Below are positions 12,290 through 23,246 of a DNA stretch of 64,000 nt, piece after piece. The notes beneath the pieces were generated by a model. That model worked only from the letters and a program-made list of their open reading frames with translations. It made no database searches and was not told where the DNA came from. The DNA comes from Prillingera fragicola. Its lineage: Eukaryota > Basidiomycota > Tremellomycetes > Trichosporonales > Trichosporonaceae. Position 1 is the stretch's first letter. Every line of letters starts with the position of its first letter. The translations under genes and the position numbers were made by a program. The DNA lies in the NCBI GenBank assembly GCA_002335605.1, contig BEDY01000004.1:620001-684000 (forward strand). Direction: 5' to 3'.

Positions 12290-14982
12290 GCGAGGACTGC
12301 ACGGGGTTGGACTTGTACGACGTAGGGATGCACTTTTGCACGTCATGTGTGAAACGCGTCATTGGGCATGCAGCTCTGCACTCAGATTGCGATTGAAGAG
12401 GTCGCGGGAGGGGAGTTGGGACTGCGCACGAGACGGTGAGGCTCTATCGCGCAAACGACCCAGTGGATTGTATTGTGGGGCAACTAACTAATGGCGTTGG
12501 GTGCTTGTTGGGAGCCAGAGTGATCTCACGGATGAAGAGTGAGGCAGTGAAGTGTGTTCAGAAATCTCAAACTCGGTGGTTCCGCACTTTCTCGGTGTAC
12601 ACATCCCACAGCAGTGAACGTTCCAAGTCTCGGGGACATGTTAGTGTGCTCCCCTACATGCGCGGTATGCGCCACAAGCCTACGTGCATGGACATACGCC
12701 GCCAGGTAACGCCACAAGTGCTGTGCGATGTGTTGGCAGAGCAAGGTCATGTGATGAGGAGGCTTGTGGCGGGAGGGAGCGTCTCAGGCGGATACCGGCG
12801 AAAACAGCCCTTCAATTCTCAGCTCGTGGGCTGTGACAGCGGCGGTGATGGATCGTGCTGCTGGGTGATGCGGCCATGGATGGTGTGGCGACGTCGGGGT
12901 CCATGCGGTAGTCTGCGCTCATGTGAGCGACGGGCTGTGGTGAAGTAGCCGATGGTCCATGTTAGTGGTCAAGCTAGCCTGGCGGTTGAGGAGTTAGTGA
13001 GCCATGGACCGCTCTAATGGTGAGGTCCAGGGTTCGTGGGTGCGCTTGCTTAGTTTCCCGGGGAGTAGACTGCATCGTTCATGCCAGTGCCCTCCAGTGC
13101 GCAGCGCGCCAGCCGCTATTCAGACATCAGAGCAATGAATTCGACACGCACGACCAGGTATCGTGTAGCGGTGTAGTGGCTCGGCAACGATTAATTAAAT
13201 CATAATATTAGGTCACGTGACCTTTGGGCATCCACGGTTTCTCAACAAGAATGCCCTCTATGCATGTATAGATGTCTTGAGTGTACGCGTGAATTATTCG
13301 GACCCAGCTCCTCCCTGCATGCAGCAGTATGGGTGCGACTGTGTGTGAACTCTGAAATAAAGAGGGAACGACATTGCGGAACAGAAATGTGCAGTCGCAT
13401 GAGGGAGCTGCAGAGACGATCAGTCATGAGGTTACGTTTCTGCTGGCATCGCGAGCTTGCCCATGCCCATGAATGTGCACGGCTAATGCTCGGATGAAGA
13501 CGCAGAGCACACTTGGCGAGCCACCACACGACCAACCAGCCAAGCGCCCCCATCCAGAACATGATTAAGTTGCAGTGCTCGATCCGCATGATCTACCTTG
13601 ACGCCGTATGCGACCCGTGACACTCTCCGCAGTGCCGCAGTATCTGGAACAGCCAGGCGAGGCGTGGGACGGCACCCAGAAGGATTGACCTCGCAGGGAC
13701 ATCGATGCCGCCGGCCACAAAAGCCCTATCCCTGGAACCAGAGGCCACAGGCCACAGGCCAGAGGAACGCACCACTCCCATCAGAGTCAGGATTCGTTCG
13801 CGCGCGCACTGCCTCCCACGGTCTCGCAGCTGCATACACTGCTTCCGATGTTCCAACACTTGCATACTCATTGCACTGCTGAAATGCTGCGGAGACGCTG
13901 CATTAGTGTGCCACGGAGTGCGACGATCAGTCACCTCCACCGAGCCAGAAGTTCACCCTCAATTCTGATCTGCAAATTCTTGCTTCCAGCGGATCCGGTT
14001 CTGCATCCAGGTTAGTCGGCCCAGCAAAGCGCCATCTCCACACGATCCACACCTTGTTGTGCATTCCCCCTACGCCGCCGCACCTTGCGAGATCTGCGAA
14101 TTCTGCGAATTCGAAAAGAGCGCAGCATGCGCACAGCGCGCAACAGAGTTGGGCTCCAAATTCCTCAGGGTGGTGGTGGTGGCGCGGAAAAACAGCCAAA
14201 TAGTGGCCCAGTAGTGGGTCAGCCGGAACGCGAAATTCGCGAACTAGAACTGCGGATCAGGCCTGGGTGTCTGGACACGAGCTAGCTCGAGCTGCCCCGG
14301 GTACGAGATGCACAGCCAGCCGGTCACGGGTGGTTGGGCCAGATCTAGACTTCTGGTGCAGTACACCGCCCAGCGGCCAGCGGCAAATGCTTTGCAGGTC
14401 CTTCAAAAGCGGACGCGATCGAGGCCCGTGCTCGTGCCGTGGCGTACAGCGGAGGGCGGGTGGCGACTGAACTACTGTCGATGCTTGCGACGCTACGACC
14501 ACCGGCGCTGCCAGCAGCAGCGACACGTCAGTGCCAATGGGCGATGCTTGCCGCGCACAGGTCATCCGAGAATAGCGCCCACGGTGAAGAGGGTTGGTGC
14601 TTGGACTACTGGTGCATGATTATCTACTACACCCCAGTTTTACAACGATTAGGACAGGTACAATGGATCGAAGTCTCCGATGGGTGGGGCTTGCTGCTTG
14701 CTCGTTTCTTCCCGGCTTTCTCTCATTTCGTCGTCTCCTCCCAGCGCGTTCAGGTCGCTGGTAATGCTGCGTTCGATGTATCTAGAATATGCTGAAGTGG
14801 TGTTTGGTTGTTGTGGATCTGGGATGAGCGTCAGTGTCTGTGCTTCATAGCGCAGTCAAGGGGTACTCACTGGTGGCGTGGCGTGGCGCAGTGGCGTGCA
14901 GGAATTTATGTGGAACGGTTTCGTCAAAGGTGGCAACAACGCCCTCGCGACCCGATGGCGGACGGGGGCCAGTGACCATTGT
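12290..14982. other. Gene-free stretch of 2.7 kb
   Basis: No gene could be supported on either strand. The longest frame (12436-12948, plus, 170 codons) has no family features. A 12-bp palindrome GGTCACGTGACC lies at 13211-13222 beside a short AT-rich patch. Confidence 0.4.
13211..13222. promoter_or_regulatory. Perfect palindrome GGTCACGTGACC (E-box core)
   Basis: A 12-bp perfect inverted repeat with a CACGTG core, flanked on the left by TTAATTAAATCATAATATTA. The core is the standard bHLH (Cbf1/Pho4/SREBP-type) site. No gene starts close by, so a role is uncertain. Confidence 0.35.
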
Positions 14983-15459
14983 CTATGACCGGGAGCGGCG
15001 TCGCAAACGGAGGGCGTCTGCTACTCGGTGCCAGGCAGATGGTGGCTTGGACGTGGTCTGAATCACCTTGCGACGTTGTGTTGGTGGGTGAGGGTCGAGT
15101 CCAGCGCCGACCCAGTACCGGAAGAACTCTTGGGCTTTGCTGTCGGCTGGTGGACTCTTGCCAAACCAGATGACACCGTCCTCGTCTGCAGACAACTCGT
15201 CCTCATACTCCTCCTCGATTCCGTCGGCACTGGACGCTACAGACGAGTAGCGCGAGGACCGTGGTGATGGCGAGTTTGAACGAGCTGGACACCGCTCAAG
15301 GAGGGGGAGGTCGCGTGCCGAGGGGGAGGTGTGCAAAAAGGTGACCACACGAGGTTCAGGACTGGCTGTACGTGGACAGGGGACGAGTGGTGCTGAGTTC
15401 TGCAGCCAGAACTCGTTGAAGTCTGAGGCTGAAAGGGTGGCGATAGAGTCGAGAGACAT
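14983..15459 (-). CDS. Small hypothetical protein with TATA-driven promoter
   Basis: 158 aa from the ATG at 15457-15459 (MSLDSIATLSASDFNEFW). The frame is open further upstream, but a TATATA element at 15518-15528 (minus strand), about 60 bp before this ATG, favours it as the start. The middle is Ser/Pro/Arg-rich, followed by an acidic stretch (EEEYEDELSADEDGVIWFG) and EFFRYWVGAGLDP, and it ends in a strongly basic tail (ADALRLRRRSRS). The segment ADEDGVIWFGKSP before FFRYWVG looks like a short linear or ordered motif. I do not recognise a family. A single exon and TATA box would suit a small regulated gene. Confidence 0.5.
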   Translation of the reverse strand: MSLDSIATLSASDFNEFWLQNSAPLVPCPRTASPEPRVVTFLHTSPSARDLPLLERCPARSNSPSPRSSRYSSVASSADGIEEEYEDELSADEDGVIWFGKSPPADSKAQEFFRYWVGAGLDPHPPTQRRKVIQTTSKPPSAWHRVADALRLRRRSRS

Positions 15460-15517
15460 TGCGGGCGGCAAGTCTCGAAGGGTGGGGGAAGAGGAATGCT
15501 GAGCGCGTCGAGGGTGT

Positions 15518-15528
15518 TCTATATATGC
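15518..15528 (-). promoter_or_regulatory. TATA box of the 158-aa gene
   Basis: Reads GCATATATAGA on the minus strand, about 60 bp upstream of the chosen ATG at 15459. Confidence 0.5.
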
Positions 15529-16995
15529 TCGATGCTCGGGGCGAGGGAGCGAAAGCCAGCGGCAAAAGGCTGTTGTGTGTTTCGGTGCGAGATTGGCGGC
15601 GATGGGAGGGGAGTGTGGCTGCGGACTGCGTCTCGGCGAGTGAACAGAAGGACTGGTTGGGTGCGCGAATGTGTGCGTGTTAATATAGAGTGAGAAATGG
15701 ACAATGCGAGATGGGTGGTGCACGTTACAAAAAGGGATGATGCCGCAAGAGTATTTTGTGCGAGTTCTGCGCCACCATTGTTGGTGCGTGCGGCGTGAGC
15801 GTGACCCGCTCCTAGGCTGTACGTTGATAGCGATCTGCTGTTCCTCTGCTCCCCGACAAGAACCTAGATTCTTCAGCAGTGGGATTCTATGTCTGGTCTG
15901 AAGGCTAGCTTGGCACGGTGGTCACACAGGGATCGCAGGCAGGGCACCCGCACAGAGACCAGTCCAGATCCAACGAACACACTATTGTTGCAAGACTCGA
16001 CACAACGCGCACGGACCGCACAAGGCAATTTGCAGCACCCAGCATGCCAGGCAGCGCTGGTGGTGGGCCCCCAGGTGCCTGGCCGAGACTTCGATTGCCT
16101 TCAGGGTAAACCCCGAACTCGACCAAAGCGTCACACTCTAGTTTATTGACCATTTCTTGGGTTTCATGCCTCTTGCCTCTCTTTTGCATCATCCTCATCC
16201 ATTTGGGACCTTGGGCCTTATAGTGGAGCGTGCAGTGCTCTATTTGACCAGCGTTCGGTGCAATATGGCTCGTGAGCAGGCAGCAGCCCTTGGAGCTTGC
16301 GGCATGAAGGAACAACCTGTCCTTATCATGTGTTGCCGCATCATCTACCCTCCAACACCGTTCCACAACTGTGAACACGGGTCATCAGCAACATCAGCTG
16401 ACTCTCCCATTCTCCAACTATACGTCACCCGTTCGTCCTCAAAACCCTGGGCGCCTGGATAGCATTTGGGGTGCACCCACAGTACACAGGTCAGTGATGA
16501 GAGCTGATGCGCTGATGTCTCGTTTTTCCTAACAATGCGGCATCCATGGCGGCATGGGGCTCCCGCACGGCCTCCCCTACTTGCCACCGACGATTCACTT
16601 GGTCACTTTCAATCATGTGATTCCCACGATATGCACCCTTGATGAGAAGCTTCCGGCCAAACCACACTTTCTGGCGTCTGCGATCTGCAATGGTCTGATA
16701 ATCGATATCACTAAACACGCGACACGGAAGCATCCTCAGTCATGGCAAAGCAGCACTTGCCACACCCGGCGTTTACAGCCAAGAAGCCACTCTAATCAGG
16801 TCCCGCTAATGGGCGCAACTCATTAGGGCGATCCTTTGAAACACATAATATGATTGTCATAATCAGTCTCACCTCGGGTCGAGATTGTCGCACTCATCAC
16901 CAGGAGCTCCAACCACCAGTTTCCGTCTCCTGCGCCTCCAGCCCTCACGTGTCCGCCTGAACTGCTTATCATTGAATGCATAGTGCATGCGTAAT
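15529..16995. other. Intergenic, no gene supported
   Basis: 1.5 kb with only weak frames, for example a 157-codon minus-strand frame at 15905-16378 without homology-like features. It holds the 3' region of the complex I subunit gene. Confidence 0.4.
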
Positions 16996-18193
16996 CTACT
17001 TCTTCTCCTCAGCAGGAGGCGGGGGAGGAGGAATCTTGAAGTTCTGTTGTCAACGGTCAGCGCCTGCCATTCTTATCAAAACCAGCATCTGCTCAACACT
17101 GGCTGCTCCATCTCGCACGCCAGCGGGCCGCACTCACCTCGGGGGTCGACTCCTTGCCGGGGCCAACCTGCTCCCAAGGAGATGCCGAGTCGGCAAAGTT
17201 GCGGAACGCCTGGGTGAGCTGCAGGGGCTCGTAGATGACGCGCTTCTTCTCCTCGTCGTAGCGGACCTCGGAGTAGCCCTGGGAACGTCAGCACCCCACA
17301 CCCCACACTGCTTCGTAGCACGTACGGTAAGGGGGAAGTCTTTCCTCAGGGGGTGGCCCTCGAAACCTGGTTTATCAGTACGCGTCAAGTGGGCAGGATC
17401 GCCTGCCACAACTGTCCCAGCTCACCGTAGTCAGTCAAGATACGACGACTGTACATTGTCAGCAGCAGTCCACGATCACCTCCATCACAGCATACTCACA
17501 GGTCGGGGTGGCCGGCGAAGAAGACACCGTACATGTCCCAAACCTCGCGTTCGTACCAGTTGGCGCCAGCGAAGACCTCGACGGCCGAAGGAACGGGGGT
17601 GACCTCATCGGCGTAGGTCTTGACGCGGATACGCGACTGGTGGGAGACGGAGAGAAGGTTGTAGACCACCTGCGTGGGTTAGACACTGATCGGTACACAA
17701 ATAAACGCCGCCCTTGTCAACATACCTCGAAGCGCTTCTCGCGCGTGGGGTAGTCGACGGCGGTAATGTCAACAACCTGCTTGAACTGGCACTGAGAGTG
17801 GTCACGGAGGAAGGTGAGGGTGGGCACAACCGCCGTGGGGGGAATGTACAGCGTGAGCTCGTCCTTGTAGACCGAGAACTGCTGGACGTATTTGGGGAGA
17901 CAGGTGGTGAGGTACTGTCCGTACTCGTGCAGGGGCGAGTTGAGGGGAGCGATCTTGTCCGCAGGGTTGACACCGACGGGCTCGGAGAAGGGGCGCGGCG
18001 AGGGCTCAGCTGTGTAGGGTCAGTATTGCCTCGTGCATTGCAGTTCCGAGGTTGGACATTGCAGGTCCCAAGGGGAACACTCACCAGCACGGACTGCGAC
18101 CGAGGTGCGGAGACCACGAGCGGCGGCGGGCGCCGAGCGGGTGGCCACGCGGAGACTACCGCGGAGCGCTGAGAGCGAGGACCTGGCTGCCAT
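16996..18193 (-). CDS. NADH:ubiquinone oxidoreductase 30-kDa subunit (NDUFS3/NuoC-like)
   Basis: Core peripheral-arm subunit of respiratory complex I in the mitochondrion. Seven exons: 18085-18193, 17726-18009, 17500-17669, 17426-17448, 17326-17366, 17138-17278 and 16996-17043, encoding 271 aa. A matrix-targeting leader ([20 protein letters not shown]) precedes the domain. Family landmarks are [38 protein letters not shown], the signature [14 protein letters not shown], then [19 protein letters not shown] and [14 protein letters not shown]. The signature [24 protein letters not shown] is spread over four exons, including a 23-nt microexon (17426-17448) and a 41-nt exon. Its presence also shows the species keeps complex I, unlike Saccharomyces. 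Confidence 0.95.
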
Positions 18194-18895
18194 GGTGGGC
18201 TGGAGGGAGGATGATCGCGAGGACGGGGTTGGAGGTGACCTTTGCAACACTCGGCACCTCAGTGGTTGGAATGCCTGGTGCGGGTGGATGAGGGTGCCAC
18301 ACTGGCGGGGATTCGGAACTAGAGGCTACGGTGAGCGAGTGCCTGCACTGAGGTGATGGCATGGTGTGCCTCAATCCGGTGGCGGTCTCTGTCACGGCGA
18401 GCTCGACCCAGCCGACAGTGACACCACTGGTCAAGCATTGACACACACTACATAGACAAAGAGGCAAGACCTAGACCGACAAGGCTGCTATACCCCGCCT
18501 TGTTCTTCGTCCTCTCTCTCCCCGCCTCCCCCATACACCTCGTTCGCCTTCTTGCCCGGCCGCCAATCGCTTCCCACCTGGTCTCTCGCGACGTTCATCT
18601 CCTGGCCGATAAACCACTTCCTTTAACGCCTTTCCGGCCGTGCAACATCGCGTCTATCGGCACTGCAGTGCTCTCGCTATCGTTACGCCAACAGACCACT
18701 CTACAATAGCGCAAGCTGCTGCAGCGTGGAATGCCATGCGCTCTGCCCTCTCTCGATGTGCGTGCCCCTCCCCACCCTCACGCGATCATTGCGCGCGAGG
18801 CGCCGGCAAGAAAATGCCTGCGCTACACGCACTTGTGCTTGTGCTGATATACTAATGTACATTGCCTGGCTGACCACACCCAACAGGAGCCCAGC
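18194..18895. promoter_or_regulatory. Divergent promoter region, complex I subunit / large disordered protein
   Basis: 702 bp between two divergent starts. Just before the plus-strand ATG, ACCCAACAG at about 18877-18885 could be an acceptor of a 5' UTR intron. No other element is recognised. Confidence 0.35.
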
Positions 18896-21800
18896 ATGAA
18901 CTCTCCACCTACCGAAATCCGTAATCACGACTCAACAATAGAACGTCCCAGCCACGGGGAGCTAGTGACCGACGCTGCAGCCCCCAAGCCTGCGGCTGAT
19001 CCGGCACTCGCTGGACCAGCCGCAGGAACGAGTAGCGGAGGCATAGATGCGCCGAACGGCGGATCTGCAGCTTCCAGTGCACCTTCTGGAGCGGTGGCAA
19101 CGGCATCCGAGCCATCTGCAACAAAGGAAGGCACGGATGTCAACTCCGAGGCTACCACCGTACTGCCCACGGACGCGTCTGCTGCAACCAAGCAGGCTCT
19201 TCAGTCGGACACGGAGAAGCCCAAGGAGGATGAGAGTGCGGATCATGCATCGCCGCTCGTGGCGTCGGCAGTGCCCGGCCGAATCCCAACGCCATCATCA
19301 CGGACGTCCACACCGCCTGCCGCAACGGCAACCAAGAAGAAGTTTAGCTCGGTCAGCGTCAACAAAGAGTTCTTGAGCAAGGCCGCGAGCCCAGTGCCCG
19401 CACCCGCAAAACTTGGTGTGTACAGGTGGCATGTGTAGCTTGTTCCATGTGCTGATTGTGTCTCCAGTACGCCCTGTGGCCGCAACTGCGCCCGTTCAGT
19501 CGGGCTCCAAGCTGTTATCGACAAAGCTTACCACTGTTCCTTCTTCCAAGATTTCCACGTCGCCCAAGCCAACAGGACCCGCAACTGTCAGCTCCGCAAC
19601 GTCGTCACCATGGGCCAAACCTGCTATCCCTCCCGCAGAGTCGCTATCTTCTACGCCTCTGCAGCACCCAGCACCTACTCGCGGTCATGGACTGCCAAAC
19701 GTGGCTGTAGGCTCAGGACAGGGTCTGGGTAAGCGCGCCTGGGGATCGGTTACGGGAGGCGGCGGCCACCATGGTGGAGGCGGACCAGGCGGTGGAGGAC
19801 GCATGGGTGGAATGAACAGGGACTTTCCGACGGCCAAGGAGGTGGCGGAGAGCAAGCGATCAGCCATGCTCAACGCACAAGCTGCTGCGCAGGCCGAGGC
19901 GGCTCACAATCAAGCCATCATGGCGAGTCTGAATGAGTTTACGCATCTGGAGCCAAATGCGCACCGTTGGGACGACGAGGATGACGACGACGACATTATC
20001 GACTTTGGTGATGGTCGCGCGTACGAGCACCGCGATGACTCGAAGCCTCCGATGGGAGGACTCGACCAGCCTGTGGACAAGTCCGAGCGCTTTGGAGAAG
20101 ACTTTGACCGCAGCTGGCCATCTCGCGCGCCACCCCGCGATTCTGGGCGGACGTTGTTCAACGCTTCCTCAAATCGCTTGGAGCCAGCCGCCCGCCCTCC
20201 TCCGGCGCAACAGTCGCAACCTATGATAATGTCGCGCGACCCCCCACCTCATGGCGGTCCTCACGGCGGACACGGCGGTCACGGAGCTCACGACCGCGCT
20301 CTGCCACCCCACTTGGCTGACCAGGGCCGCGGCCCTGCCCCTCACCTCTCATCGCACCAGCCCCCGGCGCGCCAGTCGTGGCGAACGCAACCCAGCGATC
20401 GCGAGCCCCCACCACATCTCGCCGAACGCCAAGCGCGTCCTGAGCCTGCGCGTCCTCCAGCGCGTGCCCCTCCACCGCCTTCCCAGATTCGCGCCGGCCC
20501 TCCGTCGAGCCACTCTGCGACTTCGCCTTTGCGAACCACCAATGCGCTTCCCCATGCCCCTGTTCCTGCTCCTGCGCCTGCTCCTCCTGCTGCACCAGAA
20601 GCCTCCGCTGCTGCAGCAGCACAACCTGCAGAGTCTGCACACTCACAGGCAGCCGAGATGCACAGTGCGGCGGAGAAGGCTCGCCTTCGTAGGCTCAAGG
20701 AGGAGGCTGACCGTGAAGCAGCAGCCGAGCGTGCGCGCCAGAAGGCTCGTGAATTGGCTGAGAGGTTTGGCGACACGCCAGCCGCCGCAAAGCCACCTGC
20801 ACCAGCTGCCGCAAACGTGGCCAAATCCCCCATCGCTGCTCCTCCCGGCTTGCCCAAGCCCGCGCCGCCACCTGGCCTTGGCGTTCCCGCCCCACCACAA
20901 ATCACCATTGCGCAGCGTCCCAAGGAGGGAGAGCCTCCTGCTGAGCCTCCTCACCCAGCGGATCTTGCATCATCTTGGCGCCGAACTGGACCTCCGCCCG
21001 AACCCAAGGGCCGCCGCCCGAGTACCGACCATGGCCCTCGCGACGCTCGTCGCATTCCTCGTGAGGGACCGCCTCATGCCCGTGATGCGCCACCCCACGC
21101 TGTCCGTCGCGGTTCATCCAACTCGGGTCACGAGCAGCCTCCACACGCTCAGCTTGAGCCGGAGCACATCGGGCGTGAGCACCGGGAACTGCACCCGAGG
21201 ACGCAGTATCGAGAGCACGAGGACATTGCGGCCCCTCACCCATCCAAGAAGGAGCACAACTTTGATGCCATGCTCGCGCGGCTCCAGGCCGCTATGGTCA
21301 AGGTACGGTCCTCACCACCCCCAGAGGAGGAGCAGGCGCTGGAGCCTGAGGAATCCGACCCACAGGTCAAGGAGGTCGCTGGCAAGAAGCAGCAGCATCA
21401 GCGCGAGGCCAGTGAGGCAAAGCCGGCTGCGGCTTCTGCTGCGTTTACGCAGTCGACGTCGTCTGACGCCTCCACCCCGCAGCAGACCGAGCCCAAGCAG
21501 AAGCGTGTCAAGCGTACCCCTACGTATCCCAATCTCCCTACCTACTTCGAGACGACCGAAGTTGAGCCTCCCAAGTCTCCTCCACCCGCATGGCGTCAGT
21601 ACACTGTCAAACCCCCCAAGACAGGTCGCCCCTCTCTCGGCCCTCTGCCCCGCTGGAGGCAGCGCCAGGTCGACACCCCTCATCCCCGTGCCCCTAAGGG
21701 GTGGGTCTTAAGCTACGAACCGCCCATCGAACACCTCCCTACTTCCCTGGTTGTCGCCGACATTCTCCTCCCTCAGCCCATTGGTCGCCGCTTCACCAAG

Positions 21801-23246
21801 CACGTCGACACCGGCCCCATTGTTAGCATCTCCCCCCGGATATTGCCTCAGTTTGAGCGCAAGTCTAAGCGTCGGGGAACACTCGAGTCGCGTCTCGAGC
21901 CACCCGTGAAGCCGGCTGCACGCAACGTGGCAGAGCCGTCGCAGACCGAGCCGCCTCTCCTTGCACCAGAGCCCGCTGCCGCCGCACCTGCCAAGGGCCA
22001 CAAGTCCAAGAAGGCGGACAAGTACCGCTACGTGGAGGGCAGCAACGGCTCTGACCTGTCCCGCGATGGGGCCAGCAAACCCCCCGTGCAGTTTACAGTT
22101 TCGAGCGAGCTGGACGGCGACAGTCTACTCGACGAGATTAACAAGATGAGCCTGGAGCACATTGGAGAAGCCGATGACAAGAGCTCATCCAAGGCTGCCA
22201 AGCGTGGCGAGGCTCCTGGTACCCCCCCTCCAGTGACCGCTCCTGCTCGCAACCCGGGGTCTCCCACCTCTACACAGGGTCCATGGCCCAAGGCCGCCCT
22301 TGCATACCCCGTCACGTCGCCCGTTCGTGGTGTCCCGCAGCACGAGCATCTCAAGAGCGTCTGGGATGGCGCGTCGGACACGGCCCCTGCGTCCGCCCCA
22401 CCATCTGTCCCCAGTCAACCAGAGACCCCCCTTTACCCATCGCTCAACGCACCCTCAGTCTCCCCATCCGAGCCTCCCACGACCCTCAAGGCTGGCTATC
22501 CATCGTCTGCATTTGGCATGCGCCCGGGATCCCAGACAGGTTACGGCTACATGGGTTCTGGCAGTGCCAGTCCGGACGGTGGAATGCCCGGCCCGATGAG
22601 TGGCGCAATGAGCATGCAGTATGGCCTGGTCGGCCGGAACAATGGCTCTGGTGCCAACGGCTACCAGCAGGGCGGCGCACTGTGGTCATCTGCCTTTGGC
22701 AGCTCGATGGCCCAGCCGTCATATGCGTACGGCAAGGGCGGCGTCGACCAAAAGGGCATGCCCGGCTTTGGCCCTCGCCCTGGGAAGGACGGTAGCTTCA
22801 ACAATGACTATCGCTACGGTGGCCAACAAGGAGCTGGCGGTGCTGGATTCCAGCCAGGAGCCGCTGGATACAACGGTTACCCTGGCCAGTACGGACGTCA
22901 ACCTCAGCAGGGTGTGTACGGTCAGATTGGCTACAGCGGCCACAGTGGCTTTGGACAGCAGATGGCGACCTCGCGACCTGGCAACTCTGGTGGACGCTTC
23001 CCCAGCGTCAACGGCGGCGTCGACTATCAGATGGGCTATGGCCCACAGGCTGCGGCCGCGGGTTACTATTCCGGAGGAGGACAGCCAGGCTACGGTCCTG
23101 GAGGATACGGTGGTGTGCAGCAGCAGCCGCAACAGCCACAGCAGCAGCAGCAACAACAACAACAACAACAACAGCAGCCGCAGCAACAGCAACAGCAGCC
23201 GCAGGCCTCGCGGGGGTCTGTGGGTGGCGGCCGTAAAATGTGGTAG
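18896..23246 (+). CDS. Large proline/glutamine-rich disordered protein, PRRC2/BAT2-N-like N-terminus
   Basis: Two exons, 18896-19415 and 19468-23246 (52-nt intron), 1432 aa. Most of it is low complexity. Near residue 150, KKKFSSVSVNKEFLSK is followed by Gly/Ala/Pro repeats and DFPTAKEVAE; this resembles the N-terminal module of PRRC2/BAT2 proteins, which act in mRNP and stress-granule biology. That link is inference. An acidic patch (WDDEDDDDDIIDFG) lies near 345. A charged coiled coil (EKARLRRLKEEADREAAAERARQKA) spans about 568-610. A better-ordered block with conserved-looking prolines and tryptophans (LGPLPRWRQRQ, GWVLSYEPPIEHLP, VSISPRILPQFERKSKRRG) lies at about 885-985. The C-terminal third is Gly/Tyr/Gln-rich, prion-like, with a poly-Q tract at about 1390-1420. 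Possible cytoplasmic RNA-granule protein. Confidence 0.8.
23118..23205 (+). repeat. CAG/CAA glutamine tract
   Basis: Mixed CAG/CAA codons with interspersed CCG encode an uninterrupted Gln/Pro-rich tract at the C-terminus of the 1432-aa protein. Mixed codons suggest selection on the peptide, not only slippage. Confidence 0.8.

Noticed and set aside
12436..12948. 170-codon plus-strand frame downstream of RPS15
   Set aside because: Irregular composition, no domain, no TATA or splice support; likely chance frame and RPS15 3' region.
12950..13060. tRNA-like string with TAGTGGTCAAGC and AGGGTTCG
   Set aside because: No acceptor-stem pairing and the B-box is incomplete.
15905..16378. 157-codon minus-strand frame
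   Set aside because: No recognisable motif and no promoter evidence; Cys/Pro-rich composition looks random.
20251..21711. 486-codon plus-strand frame inside the large Pro/Gln-rich gene
   Set aside because: Arg/Leu/Pro-rich out-of-frame translation of low-complexity coding DNA.
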